Both the position numbers and the translations under genes were made by a program. Shown one piece after another: positions 8,206-16,461 of a DNA stretch of 47,772 nt. Below the pieces are notes generated by a model, which did no database searches, was not told the origin of the DNA, and was given only the letters and a program-made list of their open reading frames with translations. How positions within the stretch are numbered: the first letter of the stretch is position 1; each line of letters opens with the position of its first letter. Location: positions 1-47,772 of the forward strand of contig CAJVYT010000001.1 in NCBI GenBank assembly GCA_913009765.1, written 5' to 3'. Source of the DNA: an uncultured candidate division Zixibacteria bacterium (GTDB lineage: Bacteria > Zixibacteria > MSB-5A5 > GN15 > FEB-12).

Positions 8206-10140
8206 TTACTTTTTAGACTCTTTCGATGCTTCTTCCCGCTGTAATTTTTTGTACCATCTTGGATGATGATGTTCTATTTCTTTCATCGGCATATCACCAT
8301 TGAGCCATGTAAATGACATTGGGTATTGATCGGGATGGAATATGACAAAGAAGAAGTGGAAAACACCAATTGCAAGCATTGCTAACCACGCTTCATAGTA
8401 ATGAACTGTCTCAGAGACTGAAACTATCCAGCCCGGGAATATTGAAGTGTAAAATGTCGGAAACCACAGTACAGTACCGGTAAATACCATCACAAATGTT
8501 CCCCAAGCTAATGCCCAATATTCTGCTTTCATGGTATAGTCGAAATAACCGAATTGAGGTTTGTCTTTGCTCATACCTAAGTAATAAAGTATATTCTGTT
8601 TAATTTCTTTAATATCAGACCATTGAGGAAGCATTTTTACAATTTTGGTACGACCATCTTTGGTAGCCATAACATATATAACATGATGAATAGAAACATA
8701 TATCATCAATACGGCAGCAGTACGATGCACAATACCCCGAGCAGATTCAAACAGACCGGAGAAGTTAATAATATTCACCCACCATGCATTTGGAAACCTT
8801 AAACCAAAGCCGGTGATAACTAATATTATAAAAGTTACCGTTATAATTATATGTTGAAAAACTAGATTACCATTTAATCGTTTTACAGATTTTTGAGTTT
8901 TTAAATAACGATTTTTTAGTATCAGATATCTGATAAAAATTATCGCATTATGAGCAAGCATTCCACCAATAACTACAATAATAAGAATGATATAAATAAC
9001 TTTAATAAGGTGATTTATCTCAAAATATTTATCTGTATCACTCATGTGTGTATAACTTGCCGCAAAAGTATCATTTGCATCGGGGTGACATTTCTGACAA
9101 GTTTTAGTACGATTATTCAGATTTATAGATGAAGCAGGATTAGATGCCGGTAAAATATCATGAGCATTGTGACAAGAGGCACAATTTGCCGCTTTCACAG
9201 AACCTCCATGAATTGCCAGTCCGTGGTAGGTGTCTTGATAGGTTGTAAATCTATCTTTGTTAAACCCATATTTCGCTGCCATACGAGTATCATTATGACA
9301 TTTTCCGCAAACGTAATCGGAAATATTAGCATTATTAATCGGAGAATTAGAATTATTTGTACTTAAAATCTCATGCTCCCCATGACAATCAACACAATTA
9401 GGTGCATCTAATATTCCAGCCGCCAATGCTTTTCCGTGAATTCCCCTGCTGTATTTAACATAAATCTCTTCGTGACATTTTGAACAGGTTTTAGGGATAT
9501 TCATTTTATTTACTTTAGAATCTGAATGAGAGGCAAGTTTTAAATCATGTACTCCATGACAATCAGTACATGTTGCCGCAGTTTCTATACCCTCTGAAAA
9601 ACGTTTGGCATGAATACCTTTCATATATCGACCCGATATGCTGGATAATTTGATATCAGGGTCTTTTGACAACATATTTTTCTCATGGCAATTTGCACAA
9701 GTTTGAGCAATATTATTACGTGCTGTCATTGACTCTGGATTTTCTGACGACCTGATGTTATGGGTACCATGACATGATGAACAGGTAGGTGCCAAATCGT
9801 TATGTTTAGCCATGCCGTGGACTGAAGTTGCAAATTCTGCTGCAACATCATCATGACAGCTTGCACAATCAACCTTGGCAAGATTTTCTTCATGTGGAAA
9901 ATCATCAACTCCTTCTAAATCAGCATGACAGTCAATACATGATAAATCTGCATGCACCGATAAATTTAAGGAATCTGAGGTAACAAACATTGACACTTCT
10001 TTACCGTTATGATTAATTCCGGTAAGTTCAGAATCATCATGGCAGGAAAGACACGTTTCGTTATCATCCTCAGCTGAGACAGACAACCCAAAGCATAGAA
10101 TGATACTTAAAAGATAAATAATTAGTTTTAATCTATTCAT
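8206..10140 (-). CDS. CbcL-like fusion: 11-haem cytochrome c plus cytochrome b561-type membrane domain
   Basis: A 644-residue protein with a signal peptide (MNRLKLIIYLLSIILCFGLSVSAED). I count 11 CxxCH motifs between residues 30 and 360: CLSCH, CIDCH, CASCH, CSSCH, CANCH, CTDCH, CSKCH, CVDCH, CGKCH, CASCH, CQKCH. A membrane domain of about five helices follows (380-610), with His-rich segments (FQHIIITV, IVHRTAAV, SIHHVIYV, HYYEAW, GVFHFFFVIFH) that fit the dihaem HydC/FdnI cytochrome b family. Geobacter CbcL has the same order and passes electrons from menaquinol to periplasmic carriers at low potential. The soluble modules (HG..CxxCHG.HDI) are homologous to those in the 7- and 9-haem proteins of this cluster. 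It is the last gene of the operon, 29 bases after its neighbour. Direction of electron flow is inferred. Confidence 0.85.
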   Translation of the reverse strand: MNRLKLIIYLLSIILCFGLSVSAEDDNETCLSCHDDSELTGINHNGKEVSMFVTSDSLNLSVHADLSCIDCHADLEGVDDFPHEENLAKVDCASCHDDVAAEFATSVHGMAKHNDLAPTCSSCHGTHNIRSSENPESMTARNNIAQTCANCHEKNMLSKDPDIKLSSISGRYMKGIHAKRFSEGIETAATCTDCHGVHDLKLASHSDSKVNKMNIPKTCSKCHEEIYVKYSRGIHGKALAAGILDAPNCVDCHGEHEILSTNNSNSPINNANISDYVCGKCHNDTRMAAKYGFNKDRFTTYQDTYHGLAIHGGSVKAANCASCHNAHDILPASNPASSINLNNRTKTCQKCHPDANDTFAASYTHMSDTDKYFEINHLIKVIYIILIIVVIGGMLAHNAIIFIRYLILKNRYLKTQKSVKRLNGNLVFQHIIITVTFIILVITGFGLRFPNAWWVNIINFSGLFESARGIVHRTAAVLMIYVSIHHVIYVMATKDGRTKIVKMLPQWSDIKEIKQNILYYLGMSKDKPQFGYFDYTMKAEYWALAWGTFVMVFTGTVLWFPTFYTSIFPGWIVSVSETVHYYEAWLAMLAIGVFHFFFVIFHPDQYPMSFTWLNGDMPMKEIEHHHPRWYKKLQREEASKESKK

Positions 10141-10169
10141 TTTAAATCCCGGTTAAAATGATAATTATA

Positions 10170-11741
10170 TTAATGACATTCGGTACAAACCGAGTCGTTT
10201 ATTTTTGTTTTACCATGTTCCGTTAAAGAATGACAACTGGAACAAGCAAGCTCCATATCCGCTGCATGTAATTCATGAGGAAGTTCAGTATCATCATATT
10301 TTACAACTTCAGGAAAGAACGCATTTCCATGACAGAAAACTTGACAATTTTTCTCAGGAGACAAAGCATCTCCTCGAAAAGGCGTTTGATATGATTTATT
10401 AATCTTTTTCATCGCATTTTCAAATTTATCAGCAGCATGATTTAATATATGAGTGGAATACTTAATGTTGTGAACCATGTGTCCCTCAGAAACAAGATTG
10501 AAATCTTCTTTCATCTTTGTATATTCCGACTGAACTAAACGTCTTTGTTTTTTTGAACCGCCGATAGTTTTAAAATCAGCATAACTTTTTTTCATATAGG
10601 TTTTATAATCTTTCATTGCAAGTTTTTCACCTGATTTCCAATTATCAAACATAAGATCATAATTCTCACCATGGCAGGTAACGCAAGATTTACGAGATGC
10701 TTCTTTCTTCTCTTGGTGAGCCATAACCTCACCCTCAGCAGTTATATGAGTGTGACATCCTGTACAGCTGACTTGTGCTTGAAACATTGCCGACGGCATA
10801 TCGTGTAGTTTATCTGAACTGCCTATACCCATATAGAGCTGTTTCGGTTTATTATGCTGTCTGAGATGACAGTTCTCACATTGAATTTCTAAAGCACCAA
10901 CCATTTTATAATTACCATGTTTGATAAGATCATGACATTTCTGGCAATTGATTCCGGCATTTGTTACATGTATGTCATGCAGCTCAGCTTTAGTATAATC
11001 CTTTCGAAATCTTTCTACATGACAAGAATAGCATTTTCCTTCAGGAACAGAAGCATCGCCTTGTACAATTTTAATGTGACATTGCTTGCACTCAACCCCC
11101 AACTCAAGATAAGGTTCATGATTAAACATAAATCCGTCATGTTCAACTGCTGTTTTTGGATTACCATGACAGGAATAACAACCGGTAATAGCTTCTCCCT
11201 CACCGGCATCTTTAAAATGACAGACAAAACATGTTTGCTCATTTACTTTCATGTGTGTTAACGACTCATCATCTTGTTGAGACATTTGGTTATGACACGA
11301 CGTACAATGAAGTTTACCGCTCCTTAAAACTTTGTTAAGATGGGTGCTGTGTTGAAAGAAAATATTTTCTTTGTATTTTAACCCTTTGTCAAGCGACTCT
11401 TCATCGTGACAATCAGCAGCCAAACAGTTTTCATTCATAACTCTCGCCTGAGGTCTTGTATTATACGTTTCTGTTGCATATTTAATAGATGAAAGAATCA
11501 AGTCACCTCCACTATACTCATGACAGGCAACACAATCAACACCAGAATGTTTTGATGCCTGCCAATGACGTACATACGGGTCCATATAATGACAAGAATC
11601 ACAAAATTCGGAGTTTGTTGTTTCATACGAAGCAAAAGAATATAAGACAACCAATATAATAATAATGAAGCCTATAAAAACAAATAATCCTTTAATATTT
11701 TGCTTTAAGAGAGTTCCAAAATCTTTCAATAATTTCGTCAT
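10170..11741 (-). CDS. membrane-anchored 15-haem cytochrome c (NapC/NirT-like N-terminus)
   Basis: A 523-residue protein with one N-terminal membrane anchor (about residues 17-37) and a periplasmic multihaem domain. The first site, CDSCHYM with a following W/H-rich stretch, resembles NapC/NirT quinol dehydrogenases. Canonical CxxCH sites number 13; CLAADCH (CX4CH) and CQVFCH (CX3CH) bring the total to 15. The protein ends exactly at its last haem motif (CTECH then stop). Its ATG overlaps the stop of the upstream cytochrome b gene (ATGA), so the two are translationally coupled and probably form one quinol:cytochrome complex. A lysine-rich, haem-free insert lies around residues 360-440. I do not recognise a named orthologue. 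Confidence 0.85.
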   Translation of the reverse strand: MTKLLKDFGTLLKQNIKGLFVFIGFIIIILVVLYSFASYETTNSEFCDSCHYMDPYVRHWQASKHSGVDCVACHEYSGGDLILSSIKYATETYNTRPQARVMNENCLAADCHDEESLDKGLKYKENIFFQHSTHLNKVLRSGKLHCTSCHNQMSQQDDESLTHMKVNEQTCFVCHFKDAGEGEAITGCYSCHGNPKTAVEHDGFMFNHEPYLELGVECKQCHIKIVQGDASVPEGKCYSCHVERFRKDYTKAELHDIHVTNAGINCQKCHDLIKHGNYKMVGALEIQCENCHLRQHNKPKQLYMGIGSSDKLHDMPSAMFQAQVSCTGCHTHITAEGEVMAHQEKKEASRKSCVTCHGENYDLMFDNWKSGEKLAMKDYKTYMKKSYADFKTIGGSKKQRRLVQSEYTKMKEDFNLVSEGHMVHNIKYSTHILNHAADKFENAMKKINKSYQTPFRGDALSPEKNCQVFCHGNAFFPEVVKYDDTELPHELHAADMELACSSCHSLTEHGKTKINDSVCTECH

Positions 11742-12685
11742 GAGTTGTCCTCCACATCATCGTTTTCGGACTGCTTTATAATATCAACGGATTCTTCTTT
11801 AATGATAGCCTCATATTCCAAAGGATGGTGATGTTTCATTTCAGTTTCGGTTAACTGTCCATGCCACCAAGTCCAACTCATCGGGAAAACCTCGGGGTTG
11901 AAATGAACATTATAAAAATGCCAGATAACAATCGACAAAGTAGCTAAAAGTCCTTCATCGGAATGCATCTCACGTCCAACATCATAAAAATATTTTGGGA
12001 AGAATTCTTTATACCACATAATAGCACCGGAGCCAATCATAATAACCATGCCCCAATAAACTGCCCAATAATCAAATTTTTCAATAAAAGAAAACCGTCC
12101 AAATTTTGGACCGCTTTTTGATTTACCTATATAATACTTTATAGTACCCATGAAATCTGCGGCATCTTTTAAATTTGGAATCATCAGGAAAAAATCTCTT
12201 CGTCCAATTTTTGAAGCAACAGAGTAGCCCAAATGCCATACTCCTACAATTATTAAGCCAACTGCTCCGATACGATGTATTAGAGTAGAATTTTGAAGCC
12301 CGCCAAATAGGTCTATGACTATAAATTTTGATATTGCAAATTCAGGAAATTTTAAAGGCATACCGGTAATTATAAGAATAATAACTGATACAAACATAAG
12401 CATGTGCTGGTATCTAAAGTTTTTACCAAACCGTTCAAAGTTTCTTTCAGGTCGCTCTTCAGGATACATTTCACTCAAAGATTGCGGGTGAAGTTTTGTA
12501 ACTGCTTCATTGAGTAGACTTGACGATTCATATTGCAGTCTTTCAGTCACTTCTGTTGATATCTCATTTATTTGCTCACTGGTGGGTTCAATTTTTACAA
12601 TATCAACAGCAGATTTAATAATATTATCAGATAAGCCTTTTATGTAAGCTTCTCTTTTATCAAGATTTGTTTTCTTGTTACTCAT
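11738..12685 (-). CDS. cytochrome b561/HydC-type membrane subunit
   Basis: A 315-residue protein. Residues 1-85 are a hydrophilic, charged N-terminal extension; about four or five helices follow, with haem-ligand histidine candidates in YQHMLMFV, LIHRIGAVG, VGVWHLGY and IVIWHFYNVHF. The tail MSWTWWHGQ..HHHPLEYEA closely resembles the C-terminus of the CbcL-like protein in this cluster, so the two membrane domains are paralogues. It probably holds two b haems and oxidises menaquinol for the 15-haem protein encoded 4 bases overlapping downstream. The long cytosolic N-terminal extension is unusual for the family and has no motif I recognise. Confidence 0.85.
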   Translation of the reverse strand: MSNKKTNLDKREAYIKGLSDNIIKSAVDIVKIEPTSEQINEISTEVTERLQYESSSLLNEAVTKLHPQSLSEMYPEERPERNFERFGKNFRYQHMLMFVSVIILIITGMPLKFPEFAISKFIVIDLFGGLQNSTLIHRIGAVGLIIVGVWHLGYSVASKIGRRDFFLMIPNLKDAADFMGTIKYYIGKSKSGPKFGRFSFIEKFDYWAVYWGMVIMIGSGAIMWYKEFFPKYFYDVGREMHSDEGLLATLSIVIWHFYNVHFNPEVFPMSWTWWHGQLTETEMKHHHPLEYEAIIKEESVDIIKQSENDDVEDNS

Positions 12686-12692
12686 CTGTCAG

Positions 12693-13742
12693 TTACCTTT
12701 TTGTTCTTGCATTTTTTGCTCGGCGGAATAAGTCCATAATGATAAAAGCAAACAGTCCAAGAAGAACTGATACTGTTAATATTACAAATGCTTTTGAAAT
12801 ATAATATATAATTCCCGAATCTTCACTTTTCGGATTTATATGAATTTGCTGTCCTGATGAAAATTCCGCTGAAGCTCCGGGATGACAACCTTTTTTACCA
12901 CATGTCTTAGGAATATTATCAGGATAAACCGAAGATTTAGGATCGTCCTCACCACGAATATCATGATAGTCATGACAGGATGCACAATTTGCAACAGTTT
13001 TGCTGCCCATCTGCTGACCAATGCCGTGAAACGATTCTTCAAATGTTTCAACTCTATCAGTTTTTACATTATATTTATTCACTACTCCCTGCGGACCATG
13101 ACACTCGGTACATGTTTCAGATATCCTTTCATCAGAAACTCGGGATTCAGCATTATCGTGTTGTTTTATATCATGTTCTCCATGACAACTTGTACAGGTT
13201 GGGGCATCTTTAATTCCATCAGCAACTGCCCTCCCATGAGTTGACTCTTTATATACAGCATATATTTCAATATGACATGAACCGCATGTTTTTGGAATGT
13301 TTTGCCAATAGAATTTTGATTCTATTGTTTTATGTGAAAACACATCATGTCCACCATGACAATCCTGACAAACAGGAGCTTTTTCATTTCCGGCAAGAAC
13401 TGCCATTCCATGTACCGAATGTTCATATTGGTCATACATCTGTCCGTCAGGGGCTCCGACCTGATTCCCTGAATAATGACATCGGCGGCAGTTAACTTTT
13501 TTAACTGCTTTATGTGGAATTTCGTTTATATCAGAATGACAATCAGTACAATCTTTATTATAGTGAACTGAACGGGCAATAATTGATTCATCAACATATA
13601 ATGGAATTTTCCGACCGGTTTCTTCAGAACGGTGAATTTCCTTTTTGCTGTGACATATCTGACATTTCTCTAATGCATATAAATCTGATGAACTACCGCA
13701 TAGAAGAAAAAAAACTAAGACTATATAACTTAACCGATTCAT
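12693..13742 (-). CDS. 9-haem periplasmic cytochrome c with C-terminal anchor
   Basis: A 349-residue protein with a signal peptide (to about residue 23), nine haem sites and one C-terminal membrane segment (about 310-335) ending in a basic tail (RRAKNARTKR). Eight sites are CxxCH: CQICH, CTDCH, CRRCH, CQDCH, CGSCH, CTSCH, CTECH, CASCH. The ninth is CGKKGCH (CX4CH), where the related 7-haem and CbcL-like proteins have plain CGKCH and CQKCH. Repeated modules of the form HG.A...G.KDAPTCTSCHGEHDI show internal duplication. It sits 4 bases after the 7-haem gene and 7 bases before cytochrome b in one operon. Likely role is electron transfer from the cytochrome b or NapC-like modules across the periplasm. 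Confidence 0.85.
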   Translation of the reverse strand: MNRLSYIVLVFFLLCGSSSDLYALEKCQICHSKKEIHRSEETGRKIPLYVDESIIARSVHYNKDCTDCHSDINEIPHKAVKKVNCRRCHYSGNQVGAPDGQMYDQYEHSVHGMAVLAGNEKAPVCQDCHGGHDVFSHKTIESKFYWQNIPKTCGSCHIEIYAVYKESTHGRAVADGIKDAPTCTSCHGEHDIKQHDNAESRVSDERISETCTECHGPQGVVNKYNVKTDRVETFEESFHGIGQQMGSKTVANCASCHDYHDIRGEDDPKSSVYPDNIPKTCGKKGCHPGASAEFSSGQQIHINPKSEDSGIIYYISKAFVILTVSVLLGLFAFIIMDLFRRAKNARTKR

Positions 13743-13746
13743 TTAC

Positions 13747-14547
13747 TTACTCCACCCTTTTAACTCGACGCTTGTATTCCAAAATGCGATAGAGAACAAA
13801 AGCAATTATAATAATTGTAATAAAGAAAATATAGAACTTCCGCACAAAAAACCGTCCGCCGGACTCTTTTGTCGTTGCTGAAGTATGAATAGTTCCATGA
13901 GCAAAATCCGGAGGTAAATCTGTATGACATTTGCCGCAAGTTGCTTCTATATTATCTTTGTAAATCAATGACTTAGGATTATCCTGTGGATAGATATTAT
14001 GTACTCCATGACAAGAAGCACAATTAGCTACTGATGATTCACCAAACTCATTTGCGATACCATGAAAAGATTCTTTAAAGGTTGCTATTCTATCTGCTTT
14101 TAATCCAAATTTTCCAACAATTCTTTCTGATGCGTGGCATGCTGAACACGTTTTAGGCACATTTGTAGAATACACATTTGATTCAGGATTAAGATGAGAC
14201 ATAATATTATGTCCACCATGACAATCAGTACAATCAGGAGATTCTTTAATACCATTTTGTAAAGCAACACCATGAACAGATTCTTCATAAATTTTATATA
14301 TATCTTCATGGCAGGAACTACAATCAACATCTGTTTGAAATGCATGTTTTTCTTGAGCATTTATATCATGACAATCAGTACAATATAACTTTTTATGAAC
14401 CGAATTGTTGATAATTGAAGAATCTACGTGGATTGTTGTTTCATTTGCTTGTTCGCCAATTGCTGAATGACACCTTAAACATGCAGAATCATCGGCTAAA
14501 ACAAATGTAGCAGAAAACATAAAAATAATGAAAATAATATACTTCAT
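13747..14547 (-). CDS. 7-haem periplasmic cytochrome c with C-terminal anchor
   Basis: The frame is open from a TTG at 14559, but the ATG at 14547 starts a clean signal peptide (MKYIIFIIFMFSATFVLADD), so I take that: 266 residues. Seven CxxCH motifs are visible: CLRCH, CTDCH, CSSCH, CTDCH, CSACH, CASCH, CGKCH. A single hydrophobic helix near residues 232-250 anchors the C-terminus, followed by basic residues. It is a close paralogue of the next gene (the 9-haem protein): both contain TF.ESFHGI...G...VANCASCH then a PE/PKS..Y..NI..TCGK ending. It is the first gene of the 14.5 to 8.2 kb operon; about 180 bases of AT-rich DNA precede it. Confidence 0.85.
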   Translation of the reverse strand: MKYIIFIIFMFSATFVLADDSACLRCHSAIGEQANETTIHVDSSIINNSVHKKLYCTDCHDINAQEKHAFQTDVDCSSCHEDIYKIYEESVHGVALQNGIKESPDCTDCHGGHNIMSHLNPESNVYSTNVPKTCSACHASERIVGKFGLKADRIATFKESFHGIANEFGESSVANCASCHGVHNIYPQDNPKSLIYKDNIEATCGKCHTDLPPDFAHGTIHTSATTKESGGRFFVRKFYIFFITIIIIAFVLYRILEYKRRVKRVE

Positions 14548-14728
14548 ATTTACACCCAAATTCTATTGAAGCGTTGTCTCTATTACAGGATGACAACTAA
14601 CCTCTTTATTGTACACTAACTTCTCTTTATTACTTGGGATAATATATGTAAATATTCACTAACAGCAAGTTATATTTTTCACAAAGAGAGAAAAAAATAT
14701 CTTCTTTCGATATATCGCTCTAAACAGG

Positions 14729-16246
14729 TTAGTAACCTGATTCAGGAGTATGACATTCAGTACAATTCATCTCTTTCCATGCACCGTCAATATCTTCAGG
14801 ATGCTTGAATTCAACCCCGGATAAGTTATGCTCTAATTCAGCAACATCCTCCGAAGGTCCTTGTGCCACGATAAGATGACAAGTTGTACATTTGTTGGAA
14901 AGTTTTTTTCCATATTGATTTTTCATTGCTCCGTCATGACATCTAAAACAGCCGTCATTCACAAAATGAGTCAAATTATTCTGTCTGTCTCGATAGTCAG
15001 TTTTCATTTCAGGGAAGAAATTTTGTTCATATATTTGTATAAGTTCTTTTACAGCTTGTATAATAAGAGGTCTTTTTTCATTTGCAATATCAGGGTATTC
15101 ATTTTCATAATATGCAACTAATTTTGTACGAATTGAATCAATCGCTTCCGGTTTGGTCTTATATTCTGCGTTTAGCAATTCAAGTCCAACCTCACGGATA
15201 GATTTCAATTCCGGTGATATCCGTCTGGTAGAAATTGCTAAATTAAGAAGTTTTGCCGGAGGATTAAACTTATGAGATGGTCTGTTATGACAATCCATAC
15301 AATCAAATCTCCGAATTTCCGTCAATGGATTTGAAAAATCAGGCTGTTTTTCGTCTGGGTCAGTATATATGAGAGTATCGCCGGTTTCGTTATTGATAAT
15401 TCTCACCCAGTTGATTTCATCTCGTTTGTAATCATTGGCTACATAATCAACTGTAGAACCTAACATGTGCCAGTGAATTCCCTCAAGTTTACCGGTTCTT
15501 GGATTTCCCCCGCCTATTTTAACCAACATTTTGATAGTCCAAGGAGTGTTGTCTTCATCCGTTTTATAATATGTATTGGTAATCATTTTTTCACCATAAA
15601 ACTGTTGCGGCCAATGGCATCCTTCACAAGTTTCTTGAGCAGGACGAAGATTATGCACCGGGGTTTGTATCGGTCTGCTGAAAGAGTTGGCTGCCATGGC
15701 ATATAACTGGCGCAAACCGTCAACTTTTGCTTTCACATAAAAAGATGCCCCCGGTCCGATATGACATTCAACACAAGGAACACGGGCATGAGCAGAATTT
15801 TGATACGTGATAAATTGCGGCGACATAACTTCGTGACATGTTTCTCCGCAAAAATTTACTGAATCGGTAGCCTCGTATGCTTTGGTGCCGGAATAAATGA
15901 CTAGAATAATAAGCACACCTAATACACCCAAAAAGATACCAATATTACGAATATAGTGAGGATCGGTTGTGTCAAAAGTAAGATTAAATGAAAATTTTTC
16001 ACCTTTTGCTTTTGCTTTGCTAACCTGTCGCCATACTGAAACCATAAAGAGAGCAAAACCAAGTACAGCAAACATTGGAGCAATTACAAAAGTGACCAAA
16101 GAACGGTATGGGTTTTCTGTTGCTCCACCAGTTAAGTCAATTAATAACAATACAAAAAAGAGCAGTAAACCTGCAACAAACAAAGCAGCACCTATGCCGC
16201 CTAATGGGTTTCTTAATAAAGATCGTTTTCTTATTTTAGACATCAT
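14729..16246 (-). CDS. ImcH-like 7-haem NapC/NirT quinol oxidase
   Basis: A 505-residue protein with three N-terminal transmembrane helices (about 17-37, 50-68, 98-118) and a periplasmic domain with seven haem motifs: CGETCH (CX3CH), CVECH, CEGCH, CMDCH, CFRCH, CTTCH and CTECH. Three helices plus seven haems and about 510 residues is the layout of Geobacter ImcH, an inner-membrane NapC/NirT cytochrome that hands quinol electrons to the periplasm at higher potential. The first site FCGETCHEVMSP matches the family. AAGGA lies 9 bases before the ATG. A hairpin-containing gap separates it from the barrel gene, so it may have its own transcript. Having ImcH-like and CbcL-like proteins together suggests use of acceptors of different potential. 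Confidence 0.85.
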   Translation of the reverse strand: MMSKIRKRSLLRNPLGGIGAALFVAGLLLFFVLLLIDLTGGATENPYRSLVTFVIAPMFAVLGFALFMVSVWRQVSKAKAKGEKFSFNLTFDTTDPHYIRNIGIFLGVLGVLIILVIYSGTKAYEATDSVNFCGETCHEVMSPQFITYQNSAHARVPCVECHIGPGASFYVKAKVDGLRQLYAMAANSFSRPIQTPVHNLRPAQETCEGCHWPQQFYGEKMITNTYYKTDEDNTPWTIKMLVKIGGGNPRTGKLEGIHWHMLGSTVDYVANDYKRDEINWVRIINNETGDTLIYTDPDEKQPDFSNPLTEIRRFDCMDCHNRPSHKFNPPAKLLNLAISTRRISPELKSIREVGLELLNAEYKTKPEAIDSIRTKLVAYYENEYPDIANEKRPLIIQAVKELIQIYEQNFFPEMKTDYRDRQNNLTHFVNDGCFRCHDGAMKNQYGKKLSNKCTTCHLIVAQGPSEDVAELEHNLSGVEFKHPEDIDGAWKEMNCTECHTPESGY

Positions 16247-16352
16247 AATTCTATATCCTTAATCATAATTATGTCAAACAAAGTTCATATTCATAGTTAG
16301 TGTGGATTAGTATATATGAAAAACAGAACAAAACAAGTACTTTTTTTCACAA

Positions 16353-16380
16353 AGCCGCAACGTCATACGACGTTGCGGCT
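16353..16380. terminator. strong hairpin between barrel gene and ImcH-like gene
   Basis: AGCCGCAACGTC (16353-16364) pairs perfectly with GACGTTGCGGCT (16369-16380) around a 4-base loop. On the minus strand it is followed by only a short T-run (TTTGTG). It probably reduces read-through from the mtrAB-like pair into the rest of the cluster. Confidence 0.6.
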
Positions 16381-16430
16381 TATAAGAGAAGCAATAACAA
16401 AAAGGAGGGTCTTTTTGTAGTATATATGAA

Positions 16431-16452
16431 GCTGATTTTTTACAAAATCAGC
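16431..16452. repeat. palindrome of the intergenic GTAGG/CCTAC family
   Basis: GCTGATTTT (16431-16439) pairs with AAAATCAGC (16444-16452). It is followed by CCTACA, like other short palindromes between 21 and 28 kb in this window. It lies 10 bases beyond the stop codon of the barrel gene and could also serve as its 3' hairpin. Confidence 0.5.
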
Positions 16453-16461
16453 CCTACATTT

